The notes below the pieces were generated by a model. It did not search any database, was not told the origin of the DNA, and worked only from the letters and a program-made list of their open reading frames with translations. The position numbers and the translations under genes are program-made. Of a stretch of 64,000 nucleotides of DNA, positions 17,769-25,694 are shown one piece after another. Source of the DNA: JBGTGT01 sp051439375 (GTDB taxonomy: Bacteria; Cyanobacteriota; Cyanobacteriia; Cyanobacteriales; Microcystaceae); assembly GCA_051439375.1 (NCBI GenBank), contig JBFRWB010000246.1, positions 1 to 64,000 on the forward strand, written 5' to 3'. Every line of letters starts with the position of its first letter. Position 1 is the stretch's first letter.

Positions 17769-18302
17769 ATGGTTAGTAATTCAGATATCCTAACCCCTAA
17801 CGAACCCGCCGTATCAGGGGATTTACAAACCCTATCTTCCCCTGAAGGTGAACTGCACTTGCGGTTCTACTTACCCTCCTCTGATGAGTTTGCCCTATCG
17901 GCCTCAGCAATTCGGGAAGTTGTGCAGCAGGCACCCGATCGGATCACCCCCATTCCCAATGCGTCTCCCCTACTCTTAGGGACGATGAATCTGCGGGGGC
18001 AAATTATCTGGGTCGCTGATTTAGGACAATTTCTAGAAAATCCCACCCCTTTAAACACCGATCGCTCTGAAATTCCCGTCATTGCTATTGAAAGCGATGA
18101 GAGTATCCTAGGATTAGCCGTTGATTATCTAGGCGAAATGGAATGGTTAGATGGTGAGCAGTTAAAACTTGACCCAGTGCTTTCTGACCAAATTGCACCC
18201 TATGTTCAGGGAGAGTGGGTGTTAGAACAAGAAGACGAGGTGCAAACCTTACGGCTATTAGACCATGTTGCCATTTTACGTTCAGCTAGATGGGTAACTT
18301 AA
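17769..18302 (+). CDS. pilI: CheW-like coupling protein (PilI/PixI type)
   Basis: The ATG at 17769 is chosen because GAGAGGAA sits 8 nt upstream; an in-frame upstream start at 17751 would overlap that site. The 177-residue protein is a CheW domain with a leader of about 20 residues. It contains FALSASAIREVVQ, ITPIPNASPLLLGTMNLRGQ and IWVADLGQFL, all typical of the family. CheW couples the methyl-accepting protein to CheA. Its place between the pilH-like and MCP genes supports membership of the pilus chemotaxis complex. Confidence 0.87.
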   Translation: MVSNSDILTPNEPAVSGDLQTLSSPEGELHLRFYLPSSDEFALSASAIREVVQQAPDRITPIPNASPLLLGTMNLRGQIIWVADLGQFLENPTPLNTDRSEIPVIAIESDESILGLAVDYLGEMEWLDGEQLKLDPVLSDQIAPYVQGEWVLEQEDEVQTLRLLDHVAILRSARWVT

Positions 18303-18338
18303 GTAGTGAGCAGTGATCAGTAATCAGTAAACAGTTAT
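18303..18338 (+). repeat. Dispersed CAGTNATCAGTNA repeat fragment
   Basis: AGCAGTGATCAGTAATCAGT followed by AAACAGTTAT belongs to the same short repeat family seen at 7633, 43159 and inside mfd at 52938. It fills part of the gap between the cheW and MCP genes. Confidence 0.55.
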
Positions 18339-18429
18339 TTATTACTTATTACTTATGATTCAACCTCAAACCTCCCACCCAAACCCTAAAAAACCTAACA
18401 CCTAATACCAAAACCAAGGAGAGAGGCAA

Positions 18430-21075
18430 ATGACCACGGGAACAGATTACGGAAAGTTGTATAATCAAGCCTATGCTAAGTACGGACAGGGCGATTATGA
18501 TGCGGCTCTAGCGTTAACTGAGCAGATGGAGCAAGCATTTCCCAACGATGTCCATCTGTTTCTGTTACAAGGGAATATTTACTACGGCCTAGGACAGTAC
18601 GATCACGCTTGTGAGAAATATGAATCGGTTTTAGCGCGATCGGCTGAATTAAGTGATCAACCTCAAGTCATAGAATATGCTAATCAAGGGTTAGAACGCG
18701 CTCAACAATACATGGCGCAATTACTTGACCCAGAATTGGCTTTAGCAGAAACCGAGGGGATTTCCGTCGCGTCTCGTAACGCACAACAAGCCCCCGTTGA
18801 GGAAGAAGAAGATGATGGGATTTTTGATTGGCAAGCAGAAGCCAATTCCCTCTCTCAACAAGAAGACTTCAATATGGATTTCAACATGGATGGGGCGGAT
18901 TGGGATAGTGCCATTTTTAGCAGCGATGATGATTTAGATTTTGGTGAACCAACCCTTGGTAAATCTAGTGAAGCTCAAGGAAACCCCTTTGAAGATAGTG
19001 GGGGAGAAACCAGTTTTAATCCTGACTTAATGGAAAGTCCGACCTTTCAAGTAGGTCGTAACCCTTTTGATACAGGGAGTGAAGATATTCCGTCTGCATT
19101 TGATGAGGACGCCGACTCATTTTCCTTTGAAGAGGAGAATGCTTTTGCTGCGCCACAAAATCATGCCTCTTCTAATGCGGACAAAACGTTGATGATGTCT
19201 GGCACTTTAAATGAAGATCCGAGCTTAGACAATTTTCCCTCCATCACAGAAGACGATGAATTGTCTATGGATTCTGCCAGTTGGGAAGAGATGGAGGAAC
19301 GAACCGTACAAGCTCCCCCCATTGGTTTCCAAGAAGAAGATGGGATGGAAAATTGGGAAGACATGGCTGATTCTGCTATAGAGGGGGCATCTCAGTTCAA
19401 TTTAGATAATCTAACGGCAGAATTACCCGAATCACAACTATTAGACTCAGACATAGGCGTTTCTCTGCCTAGTTATGGGGGTGAGGGGGCTGTCTCCGGA
19501 GAAACCAGTGCGGATGGCGATTCGGTTTGGTTACGCTCCATGGAGGGAGAAGATTCTAGTTTCCCGTCGGAACTAAAACCCGTCGCAGAAGTCCCACAGG
19601 GCAAATTAGCATGGTTAATTAATGCGCCTTTGAGCAAAAAACAATTAGTCACTGCTGCGGTGACTGGTGCAGTTTCTACCTTCGCTATTTTATTCGTAGC
19701 GGGAACAAGTGCCATATTAACCCCCAAAGAGCCAGCGACTTCAAACCAATCTCCACCCTCTGAACAAACTGAGCAAGCTCCAAAGTCCGCTAAAAAGGGA
19801 GCAAATGTCTTTCTCTTAGGGTTAGTCGGTGGGGTGAGTAGCTTTGCAGTTGTTTTTATTCTGCTAGAAATCCTGAAGCGTCATATCAAAAAGAATCTTG
19901 ACAATATGATGCTTCAATTAAATTCTCTCTATGAGGGCAACTACAACGTTAAGGCCACTGTCTTTGGGACAGATGAATTTGGCAGGCTGGCTACTCAGTT
20001 TAATGTGGTGGCACGGGAGGTTCACACTAAAACCAGTGAAGCCCTTGCTAGAGCGACAGAAGTTGAACAGGCTAGAGAAGATTTACAAAGACAGGTGATT
20101 CGCCTCCTTGATGATGTAGAAGGAGCAGCCAGAGGCGATTTAACTGTAGAAGCCGAAGTCACGGCGGATGTCTTAGGGGCGGTTGCTGATGCCTTTAACC
20201 TCACCATTCAAAACCTACGAGAAATTGTTAAACAGGTTAAAAAAGCTGCCTTACAGGTTAATAAAGGTTCAACGGATAGTGAATCCTTCGCCCGTAATAA
20301 TTCGGGGGATGCCCTACGCATGGCGGAGGAATTGGCTGTTACCTTGAATTCGGTGCAAATGATGACGGATTCTATCCAACGGGTGGCAGAAAACGCACGG
20401 GAAGCCGAAGAAGTTGCTCATACTTCCTCAATTACGGCACTGAAGGGGGGTGAAGCAGTCGAACAAACGGTGGCTGCTATTTTGCAAATTCGGGAAACCG
20501 TTTCAGAGGCGGCTCGTAAGGTAAAACGATTAGCAGAGGCTTCGCAGGAAATTTCTAAGATTGTGGCGGTTATTTCCCAAATTGCCAGCCGAACTAATTT
20601 ATTGGCGTTAAATGCCTCTATTCAAGCGGCTAGAGCAGGGGAAGCAGGGAAGGGCTTTGCTATCGTAGCAGATGAAGTTCGTCAGTTAGCTGATCGCTCT
20701 GCTAAAGAACTCAAAGACATTGAACAAATCGTCTTACAAATTCAAAGTGAGACGGGTTCGGTGATGAAAGCAATGGAAGAAGGGATTCAACAGGTGATTA
20801 AACTGACGGATATGTCAGAACAGTCAAAATCTGCCCTTGAAGATATTATTGATGTGTCTAATCGCATTAATACTTTAGTTCGTTCTATTACCGCCGATAC
20901 GGTGAAACAACGGGAAAATTCCCGTGCAGTGGCACAGGTTATGCAATCAGTAGAATTAACGGCGCAAGAAACCTCACAGGAATCTCAACGGGTGGCGGGT
21001 TCTTTACAGAAATTGGTTTCAATTTCTCGTGATTTGCTGACCTCAGTGGAAAGTTTCCAAGTTGAGGTAGAGTAA
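18430..21075 (+). CDS. pilJ: Methyl-accepting chemotaxis protein with N-terminal TPR (PilJ/PixJ-like)
   Basis: The 881-residue protein starts with a TPR-like region (about 3-100: YNQAYAKYGQGDYDAALAL). A long acidic, low-complexity stretch to about 395 follows. Two hydrophobic segments lie at about 405-427 and 458-481, then HAMP domains at about 482-535 and 558-610 and a signalling domain from about 645. The hairpin-tip sequence includes SRTNLLALNASIQAARAGEA and GKGFAIVADEVRQLA. No GAF or periplasmic ligand domain is visible, so it is not a bilin photoreceptor; the N-terminus is probably a protein-protein sensor. A GGAG ribosome-binding site precedes the ATG. It should activate the CheA-like kinase at 23158. 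Confidence 0.9.
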   Translation: MTTGTDYGKLYNQAYAKYGQGDYDAALALTEQMEQAFPNDVHLFLLQGNIYYGLGQYDHACEKYESVLARSAELSDQPQVIEYANQGLERAQQYMAQLLDPELALAETEGISVASRNAQQAPVEEEEDDGIFDWQAEANSLSQQEDFNMDFNMDGADWDSAIFSSDDDLDFGEPTLGKSSEAQGNPFEDSGGETSFNPDLMESPTFQVGRNPFDTGSEDIPSAFDEDADSFSFEEENAFAAPQNHASSNADKTLMMSGTLNEDPSLDNFPSITEDDELSMDSASWEEMEERTVQAPPIGFQEEDGMENWEDMADSAIEGASQFNLDNLTAELPESQLLDSDIGVSLPSYGGEGAVSGETSADGDSVWLRSMEGEDSSFPSELKPVAEVPQGKLAWLINAPLSKKQLVTAAVTGAVSTFAILFVAGTSAILTPKEPATSNQSPPSEQTEQAPKSAKKGANVFLLGLVGGVSSFAVVFILLEILKRHIKKNLDNMMLQLNSLYEGNYNVKATVFGTDEFGRLATQFNVVAREVHTKTSEALARATEVEQAREDLQRQVIRLLDDVEGAARGDLTVEAEVTADVLGAVADAFNLTIQNLREIVKQVKKAALQVNKGSTDSESFARNNSGDALRMAEELAVTLNSVQMMTDSIQRVAENAREAEEVAHTSSITALKGGEAVEQTVAAILQIRETVSEAARKVKRLAEASQEISKIVAVISQIASRTNLLALNASIQAARAGEAGKGFAIVADEVRQLADRSAKELKDIEQIVLQIQSETGSVMKAMEEGIQQVIKLTDMSEQSKSALEDIIDVSNRINTLVRSITADTVKQRENSRAVAQVMQSVELTAQETSQESQRVAGSLQKLVSISRDLLTSVESFQVEVE

Positions 21076-21125
21076 CGTCAGTTTGAGTTAACCACTTTAT
21101 TCAGCTAGAGTGACTGTTTTTACCT

Positions 21126-21557
21126 ATGAGTAGGGAAATTCTTGACCAATTGAAACAAAAGCAATGCTTAATCGTGAACGCTCGCCGCAAAAATGGGTTA
21201 ATTTTGATCAAAACTTATCATGCCGAATTTGCGGGGCCGGGGGCAGTGGTTGGCAGTGAGTTTGATGTGGATGTAAAAGATTTTATTCCTGTTGGTAAGC
21301 TTTCTTTGACTTCTCCGGAGAATATTCAAGAAAGAAAGAAAGCTTATCTAATTCGGCGACAATGGGTCAAGTTAACCAAACAAATCACAGATAACCCGGT
21401 TCCGATACAGCGCGCTCAAGTCATTCTCAATCAATTTGATAATTGGTTTGATGCTAAAACGACTGCCCAATTACCTGATGAAGCCTTTGCTTTATTAGTA
21501 GGAGTACTTCCCCAAACAATTCGTCACATTCGCCAAATGAACTATGTGAAGTTTTAG
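21126..21557 (+). CDS. Conserved hypothetical protein downstream of the MCP
   Basis: This soluble 143-residue protein begins 50 bp after the MCP stop on the same strand, so it is probably co-transcribed. It has a basic start (LDQLKQKQCLIVNARRKNGL), a likely beta-rich middle and a helical C-terminus. No motif, membrane segment or signal peptide is recognised. Its position suggests an accessory role in the pilus chemotaxis system, but this is inference from context only. Confidence 0.6.
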   Translation: MSREILDQLKQKQCLIVNARRKNGLILIKTYHAEFAGPGAVVGSEFDVDVKDFIPVGKLSLTSPENIQERKKAYLIRRQWVKLTKQITDNPVPIQRAQVILNQFDNWFDAKTTAQLPDEAFALLVGVLPQTIRHIRQMNYVKF

Positions 21558-21591
21558 CTGTCCACTGCAAGAAGCCTCATAATAGGGGAGT

Positions 21592-21640
21592 CGGTTTTTA
21601 CAAATAACTGAAAAGTGAGGAGTAGGGAGTAGGGAGAAAG
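21592..21640 (-). repeat. Dispersed repeat, copy B (inverted relative to 16937)
   Basis: The reverse complement reads TTTCTCCCTACTCCCTACTC, CTCACTTTTCAGTTATTTG and TAAAAACC. It matches copy A at 16937-16999 except for one missing CTACTCC-like unit and a few substitutions. Confidence 0.7.
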
Positions 21641-21663
21641 TTTGAGGGTTGTACCAAAATACC

Positions 21664-21688
21664 GAAGACCCAGTTTACATGGGTCTTA
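21664..21688 (-). terminator. Likely terminator of the futA-like gene
   Basis: A perfect 8-bp stem AAGACCCA/TGGGTCTT with a 7-nt loop lies about 20 bp past the stop of the iron-binding protein gene. On the minus strand it is followed by CGGTATTTT, a weak T-tract. Confidence 0.5.
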
Positions 21689-21709
21689 GCTTACCAAAAC
21701 GGTTTAATA

Positions 21710-22762
21710 TTACTTCCAACCTGAACGGTTCATAATTTGTACTGCTTTTGCCGTATTGGGACCGAAATTAGCTACACTGGCTACATCTGACTTAAATGAA
21801 CCCAATTTCTGTAAAACAGGATCGGGCTTAACCCCAGATACTACAGGATATTCGTGATTACCTTGAGCAAAAAAGGCTTGGGCAGAGGGACTCACTAAAT
21901 ATTCTAGAAATTTAATGCCGGCTTCCTTATTTGGCGCATTTTTCACTAATCCTGCCCCACTGACATTGGCGTGTGCGCCTCTTCCATTTTGATCGGGGAA
22001 AAACGCTCCTACCTTATCAAAAATCTGACGACGAGCCGGATCAGAGGAATCAGCCAATTTAGCCAAGTAATAGGTGTTGACAAGGGCTAAATCTCCTACT
22101 CCTGCGGCGATCGCTTCCATTTGAGCCGTATCATTTCCTTGAGGAGAACGAGCAAAATTTGACACCACTCCACGACACCATTGTTCAGCCGCTTGTTGAC
22201 CTTTGACATCAATTAACCAAGCAACAAAGGATTGGTTGTAGATATTACTCGAAGATCGGATTAAAACCTTGCCTTTCCATTTAGAATTAGCTAAATCAGC
22301 ATAACTAGACAGACTAGACGGATTGACCCTTTCCTTACTGTACATAATTACTCGTAATCTTTTACTAAAGGAAAACCATAATCCTTTGGAATCTCTCAGA
22401 TAATCAGGAATTTTCTGATTTAAGATACTAGAGTTAACGGGAGTGAAGATTCCAGCTTGAGTTGCCCGCCATAGTCGTCCTGCATCTACTGTAATTAGGA
22501 TATCGGCGGGACTTCGGCTTCCTTCGCGTCTAATTCGCTCAATGAGGGGGTCGCCTTTACCTTCAATTAGATTAACTTTAATGCCGGTTTGTGAGGTGAA
22601 ATCGTCGTAAAGTCGTTGATCTGTGTTGTAATGCCGAGATGAATAGATATTTACCTCTTTACTCTGGGCATTACTTTTTTTTACATGAATTAACGGAGAA
22701 GCGGCTACCGCAACTGCAGCAGCACCAGTTCCTAAAAAGACACGTCGGGTTAGTTTACTCAT
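21710..22762 (-). CDS. futA: Ferric-iron ABC transporter substrate-binding protein (FutA/IdiA type)
   Basis: The 350-residue precursor has a twin-arginine-type signal (LTRRVFLGTGAAAVAVAAS). A class of periplasmic iron-binding fold follows: VNIYSSRHYNTD, the hinge-side ADILITVDAGRLWRA and TYYLAKLADS. The Tyr-containing segments match the metal-binding positions of FutA/IdiA proteins. It should bind Fe(III) in the periplasm for the FutBC permease, or protect photosystem II under iron limitation. The permease genes are not here. It lies alone on the minus strand inside the chemotaxis region, with a possible Fur-like site upstream. Confidence 0.88.
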   Translation of the reverse strand: MSKLTRRVFLGTGAAAVAVAASPLIHVKKSNAQSKEVNIYSSRHYNTDQRLYDDFTSQTGIKVNLIEGKGDPLIERIRREGSRSPADILITVDAGRLWRATQAGIFTPVNSSILNQKIPDYLRDSKGLWFSFSKRLRVIMYSKERVNPSSLSSYADLANSKWKGKVLIRSSSNIYNQSFVAWLIDVKGQQAAEQWCRGVVSNFARSPQGNDTAQMEAIAAGVGDLALVNTYYLAKLADSSDPARRQIFDKVGAFFPDQNGRGAHANVSGAGLVKNAPNKEAGIKFLEYLVSPSAQAFFAQGNHEYPVVSGVKPDPVLQKLGSFKSDVASVANFGPNTAKAVQIMNRSGWK

Positions 22763-23157
22763 TGCAGATAGTTATTAACTAAAGTCTTAGGTATTTTAGC
22801 ATTAATGATAATAGTTCTTGATAATTGTTTGGCAGAGAAGGCTGAAACCTAGAAACGTCAATACTTGTAGTGATTACTTTCTCAAAAAGTTCTTGCTATC
22901 TGAAGTCGTTAAGTTCTATTAAATAATCAAAAACAGGGAATAGTATCTATAAACAGAGTATTTAGTAGTTCACGAAGATGGGAAGAACTCCGTTAAAATG
23001 AAGAGGTTATAGTGGTACGGACAAAGCAGGGGGGAGAAGGCAGGAAGCAGGAGACAGGCGTAAGTAATGACTGCGTTTCAAGCTTTATCAATGTCAAACA
23101 CCTGACTTTGCACTGCTATAGCATTAATTGTAACGATATTTTCAGGGATAATTGGCC
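22763..23157. other. Divergent intergenic region between futA and cheA-like gene
   Basis: This gap of about 395 bp is the control region of two divergent genes. It holds a Fur-like candidate at 22807-22825 and a purine-rich GCAGGGGGGAGAAGGCAGGA stretch near 23027. A segment near 23090 (TGTCAAACACCT ... CTATAGCATTAA) is similar to one at 53415-53450 and is a short dispersed repeat. No coding frame is convincing. Confidence 0.5.
22807..22825 (-). promoter_or_regulatory. Candidate Fur-box-like site upstream of futA
   Basis: Two GATAAT hexamers at 22807 and 22820, separated by AGTTCTT, lie about 45 bp upstream of the futA start. Fur sites are built from GATAAT-type hexamers, although usually with one inverted. 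The AT-rich background makes chance occurrence likely. Confidence 0.25.
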
Positions 23158-25677
23158 GTGACCCAGCCCTCAGATTTAAGTAATTATTCCATGTTTGACC
23201 TTTTCAGCATGGAAGTAGAAAGTCAAGGACAAATCTTGAGTGATCATCTACTCAGCCTCGAAAAACAGCTTCAATCTGACCAAATCCCCCCTTCTTCTAA
23301 GACATTGCCCATCTTAGAAGCTTTAATGCGTGCTGCCCATTCCCTTAAAGGAGCAGCCCGTATTGTACAGTTAGATAGGGCGGTCAGAATTGCTCACGTC
23401 ATGGAAGACTATTTCGTGGCTGTGATGGATCAGGCGATCGCTCTTCAATCTTTTCAAATTGATCGTCTATTACAAGGGGTAGATTTCTTAGTTTCTTTGA
23501 GTAAAGTAGAAGAAAAAGACCTAGATCAGTGGTTAACCAATCACCATGATCAATCAGAACAGGTTGTGGCAGGAATTGCTTCTTTACTACAACGAAGAAA
23601 AAGCGATCGCTCTTCTTCTTCTCCTCCCCACGATAATCCGCCTTCCTCTCCCCCATCAGACGAATTATCCCTCGATGAAGTATTTCCTGAAGTGGATGAC
23701 TCATATATTGAACTGGCTTCAGAATTTATCACCAGCGAAACCACAGTTCTTGATGTTGCGCCAATTTCTGCTATTTCAACCCCATTTTCTCCCCCATCTC
23801 CCCCATCTGAGGATTTTACCCCGAAAGAGAGTCCAGACGACCCAGATAAGCCTTCCCCTGAGCCATCTTCCCCTACCCCAGAAGACTCTCTCATTTCTGA
23901 ACTGGCCTTTCTTTCTCCTAGTTCTACCTATAATCAGAAGAAAAAAGAGGGATTTGTGCGGGTTGATACCAATATTCTCCATCGATTGATGGGATTAGCA
24001 GGAGAATCTCTTGTTGAAGCCACTTCTCTCGCTCCTTTAGCAGACGAATTGATCGCCCTCAAACGTCATCAATTGGATCTATGCAAAACCCTAGAACAAT
24101 TATATTTTGCTTTGGAAAAAACCGAAGGCAAAGGTCACCTCAAAGCCCTATTATTGTTAGCCCAACAACAGGAACGGAATTGTCGTGAATTATCAAGTGC
24201 TTCTGCTAATACCTTGGAAAGTTTCGCCCATCGTTCCTATAATTTAGCCGATAATCTTTATCGTCAAGTGATTGCCACTCGAATGCGTCCTTTTGAAGAA
24301 GGGGTACAGGGATTTCCTCGCATGGTAAGAGATTTAGCCAAAGAACTCAAGAAACAAGTCAAGTTACAAATTACTGGCCATTCTACCTTGATTGATCGAG
24401 ATATTCTTAATAAATTAGAAGCTCCCTTGACTCATATTTTACAAAATGCGCTTGATCACGGCATTGAATCTCCTCAAGAACGTCAGGAAAAAGGGAAATC
24501 TCCCGAAGGTTTAATTAAACTAGAAGCGACCCATCGTTTTGGAATGTTATTGGTCACCGTGACCGATGATGGACGAGGAATTTCATTAGATAAACTACGG
24601 TCTTTAATATTAGAAAAAAACTTAGTGACGGCTGAAATGGCTAAACGATTAAACGAGACAGAATTAATGGAATTTATTTTCTTGCCTAGTTTTTCAACTG
24701 CCCGTGAAGTGACTAATTTATCAGGACGAGGGATTGGCTTAAATGTGGCTAAAACAATGGTGCAAGAGGTTGGAGGGAACTTACAAGCGACCTCTCAACC
24801 TAATCAGGGAATGACGTTTCATTTTCAGTTACCATTAACTTTATCAGTGATTCGTACCCTGCTAGTAGAAATTAGTGGTGAACCCTACGCCTTTCCCTTA
24901 TCCCGAATTGATCATATTTTAACCTTATCTTATGAAGAAATTTCTAGTGTAGAAAATCGGCAATATTATCTTTTTAATGGTAAAAATATTGGTTTGATTC
25001 GAGCCGATCAAGTGCTAGAATTAGATAGTAGTCACCTACCAACGGATAAACTTTCTGTTGTGATCCTAAACGACACCTTAAATCAGTATGGCTTGATTGT
25101 TGATCGCTTTTTAGGAGAAAAGAATTTAGTCGTTCGTCCCCTTGATCCCCGCCTCGGTAAAATTCAGGATGTTGCATCAGCAGCCCTCTTAGAAGATGGC
25201 ACGCCTGTGTTAATTTTAGATGTTGGGGATTTAATCTGCTCCCTAGATAAACTCTTAAACAATTCCCATTTAAGCCGCATTGAACCTACCTTAGAACATA
25301 GCTGGATATCCGAAAAAAAATCTATTTTAGTTGTGGATGATTCTATTACAGTACGGGAGATGGAACGTAAAATTTTACAAAATCATGGTTATAAAGTTGA
25401 TGTCGCAGTGGATGGAATGGACGGCTGGAATGCTATTCAGGGAAAAACATACAATTTAATTATTAGTGATGTGGATATGCCCCGTTTAAGTGGGTTAAAA
25501 TTAGTTGAGTTAATTAAAAAACATCCCCAGTTTAAATCAATTCCTGTCATTATTGTTTCCTATAAGGAACGAGAGAGCGATCGCTTAAAAGGAATAGAGG
25601 CTGGTGCAGACTATTACTTAACAAAAAGTAGTTTTCATGATGATACATTAATTGATGTGGTCAATAATTTGATTTAG
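23158..25677 (+). CDS. pilL: CheA-like hybrid histidine kinase with C-terminal receiver (PilL/PixL type)
   Basis: The GTG at 23158 is preferred because AGGGA lies 9 nt upstream; a TTG at 23152 is too close. The 839-residue protein has an N-terminal HPt domain with the phospho-histidine in RAAHSLKGAAR (about H61). An acidic Pro/Ser linker follows, then a dimerisation region, a CheA ATPase domain (HILQNALDHGIE, VTDDGRGISLDKL, SGRGIGLNVAK), a CheW-like domain and a receiver (ILVVDDS, SDVDMPRLSG, LTKSS). One HPt domain is present. It should phosphorylate the PilH-like protein at 17369. It ends 17 bp before purL. Confidence 0.9.
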   Translation: MTQPSDLSNYSMFDLFSMEVESQGQILSDHLLSLEKQLQSDQIPPSSKTLPILEALMRAAHSLKGAARIVQLDRAVRIAHVMEDYFVAVMDQAIALQSFQIDRLLQGVDFLVSLSKVEEKDLDQWLTNHHDQSEQVVAGIASLLQRRKSDRSSSSPPHDNPPSSPPSDELSLDEVFPEVDDSYIELASEFITSETTVLDVAPISAISTPFSPPSPPSEDFTPKESPDDPDKPSPEPSSPTPEDSLISELAFLSPSSTYNQKKKEGFVRVDTNILHRLMGLAGESLVEATSLAPLADELIALKRHQLDLCKTLEQLYFALEKTEGKGHLKALLLLAQQQERNCRELSSASANTLESFAHRSYNLADNLYRQVIATRMRPFEEGVQGFPRMVRDLAKELKKQVKLQITGHSTLIDRDILNKLEAPLTHILQNALDHGIESPQERQEKGKSPEGLIKLEATHRFGMLLVTVTDDGRGISLDKLRSLILEKNLVTAEMAKRLNETELMEFIFLPSFSTAREVTNLSGRGIGLNVAKTMVQEVGGNLQATSQPNQGMTFHFQLPLTLSVIRTLLVEISGEPYAFPLSRIDHILTLSYEEISSVENRQYYLFNGKNIGLIRADQVLELDSSHLPTDKLSVVILNDTLNQYGLIVDRFLGEKNLVVRPLDPRLGKIQDVASAALLEDGTPVLILDVGDLICSLDKLLNNSHLSRIEPTLEHSWISEKKSILVVDDSITVREMERKILQNHGYKVDVAVDGMDGWNAIQGKTYNLIISDVDMPRLSGLKLVELIKKHPQFKSIPVIIVSYKERESDRLKGIEAGADYYLTKSSFHDDTLIDVVNNLI

Positions 25678-25694
25678 CTATTTGGTCAAAACCT

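Noticed and set aside
23399..23989. Several overlapping long frames on both strands within the CheA-like linker
   Set aside because: They are shadows caused by the Pro/Ser-rich linker of the real gene and have no ribosome-binding site or family features.
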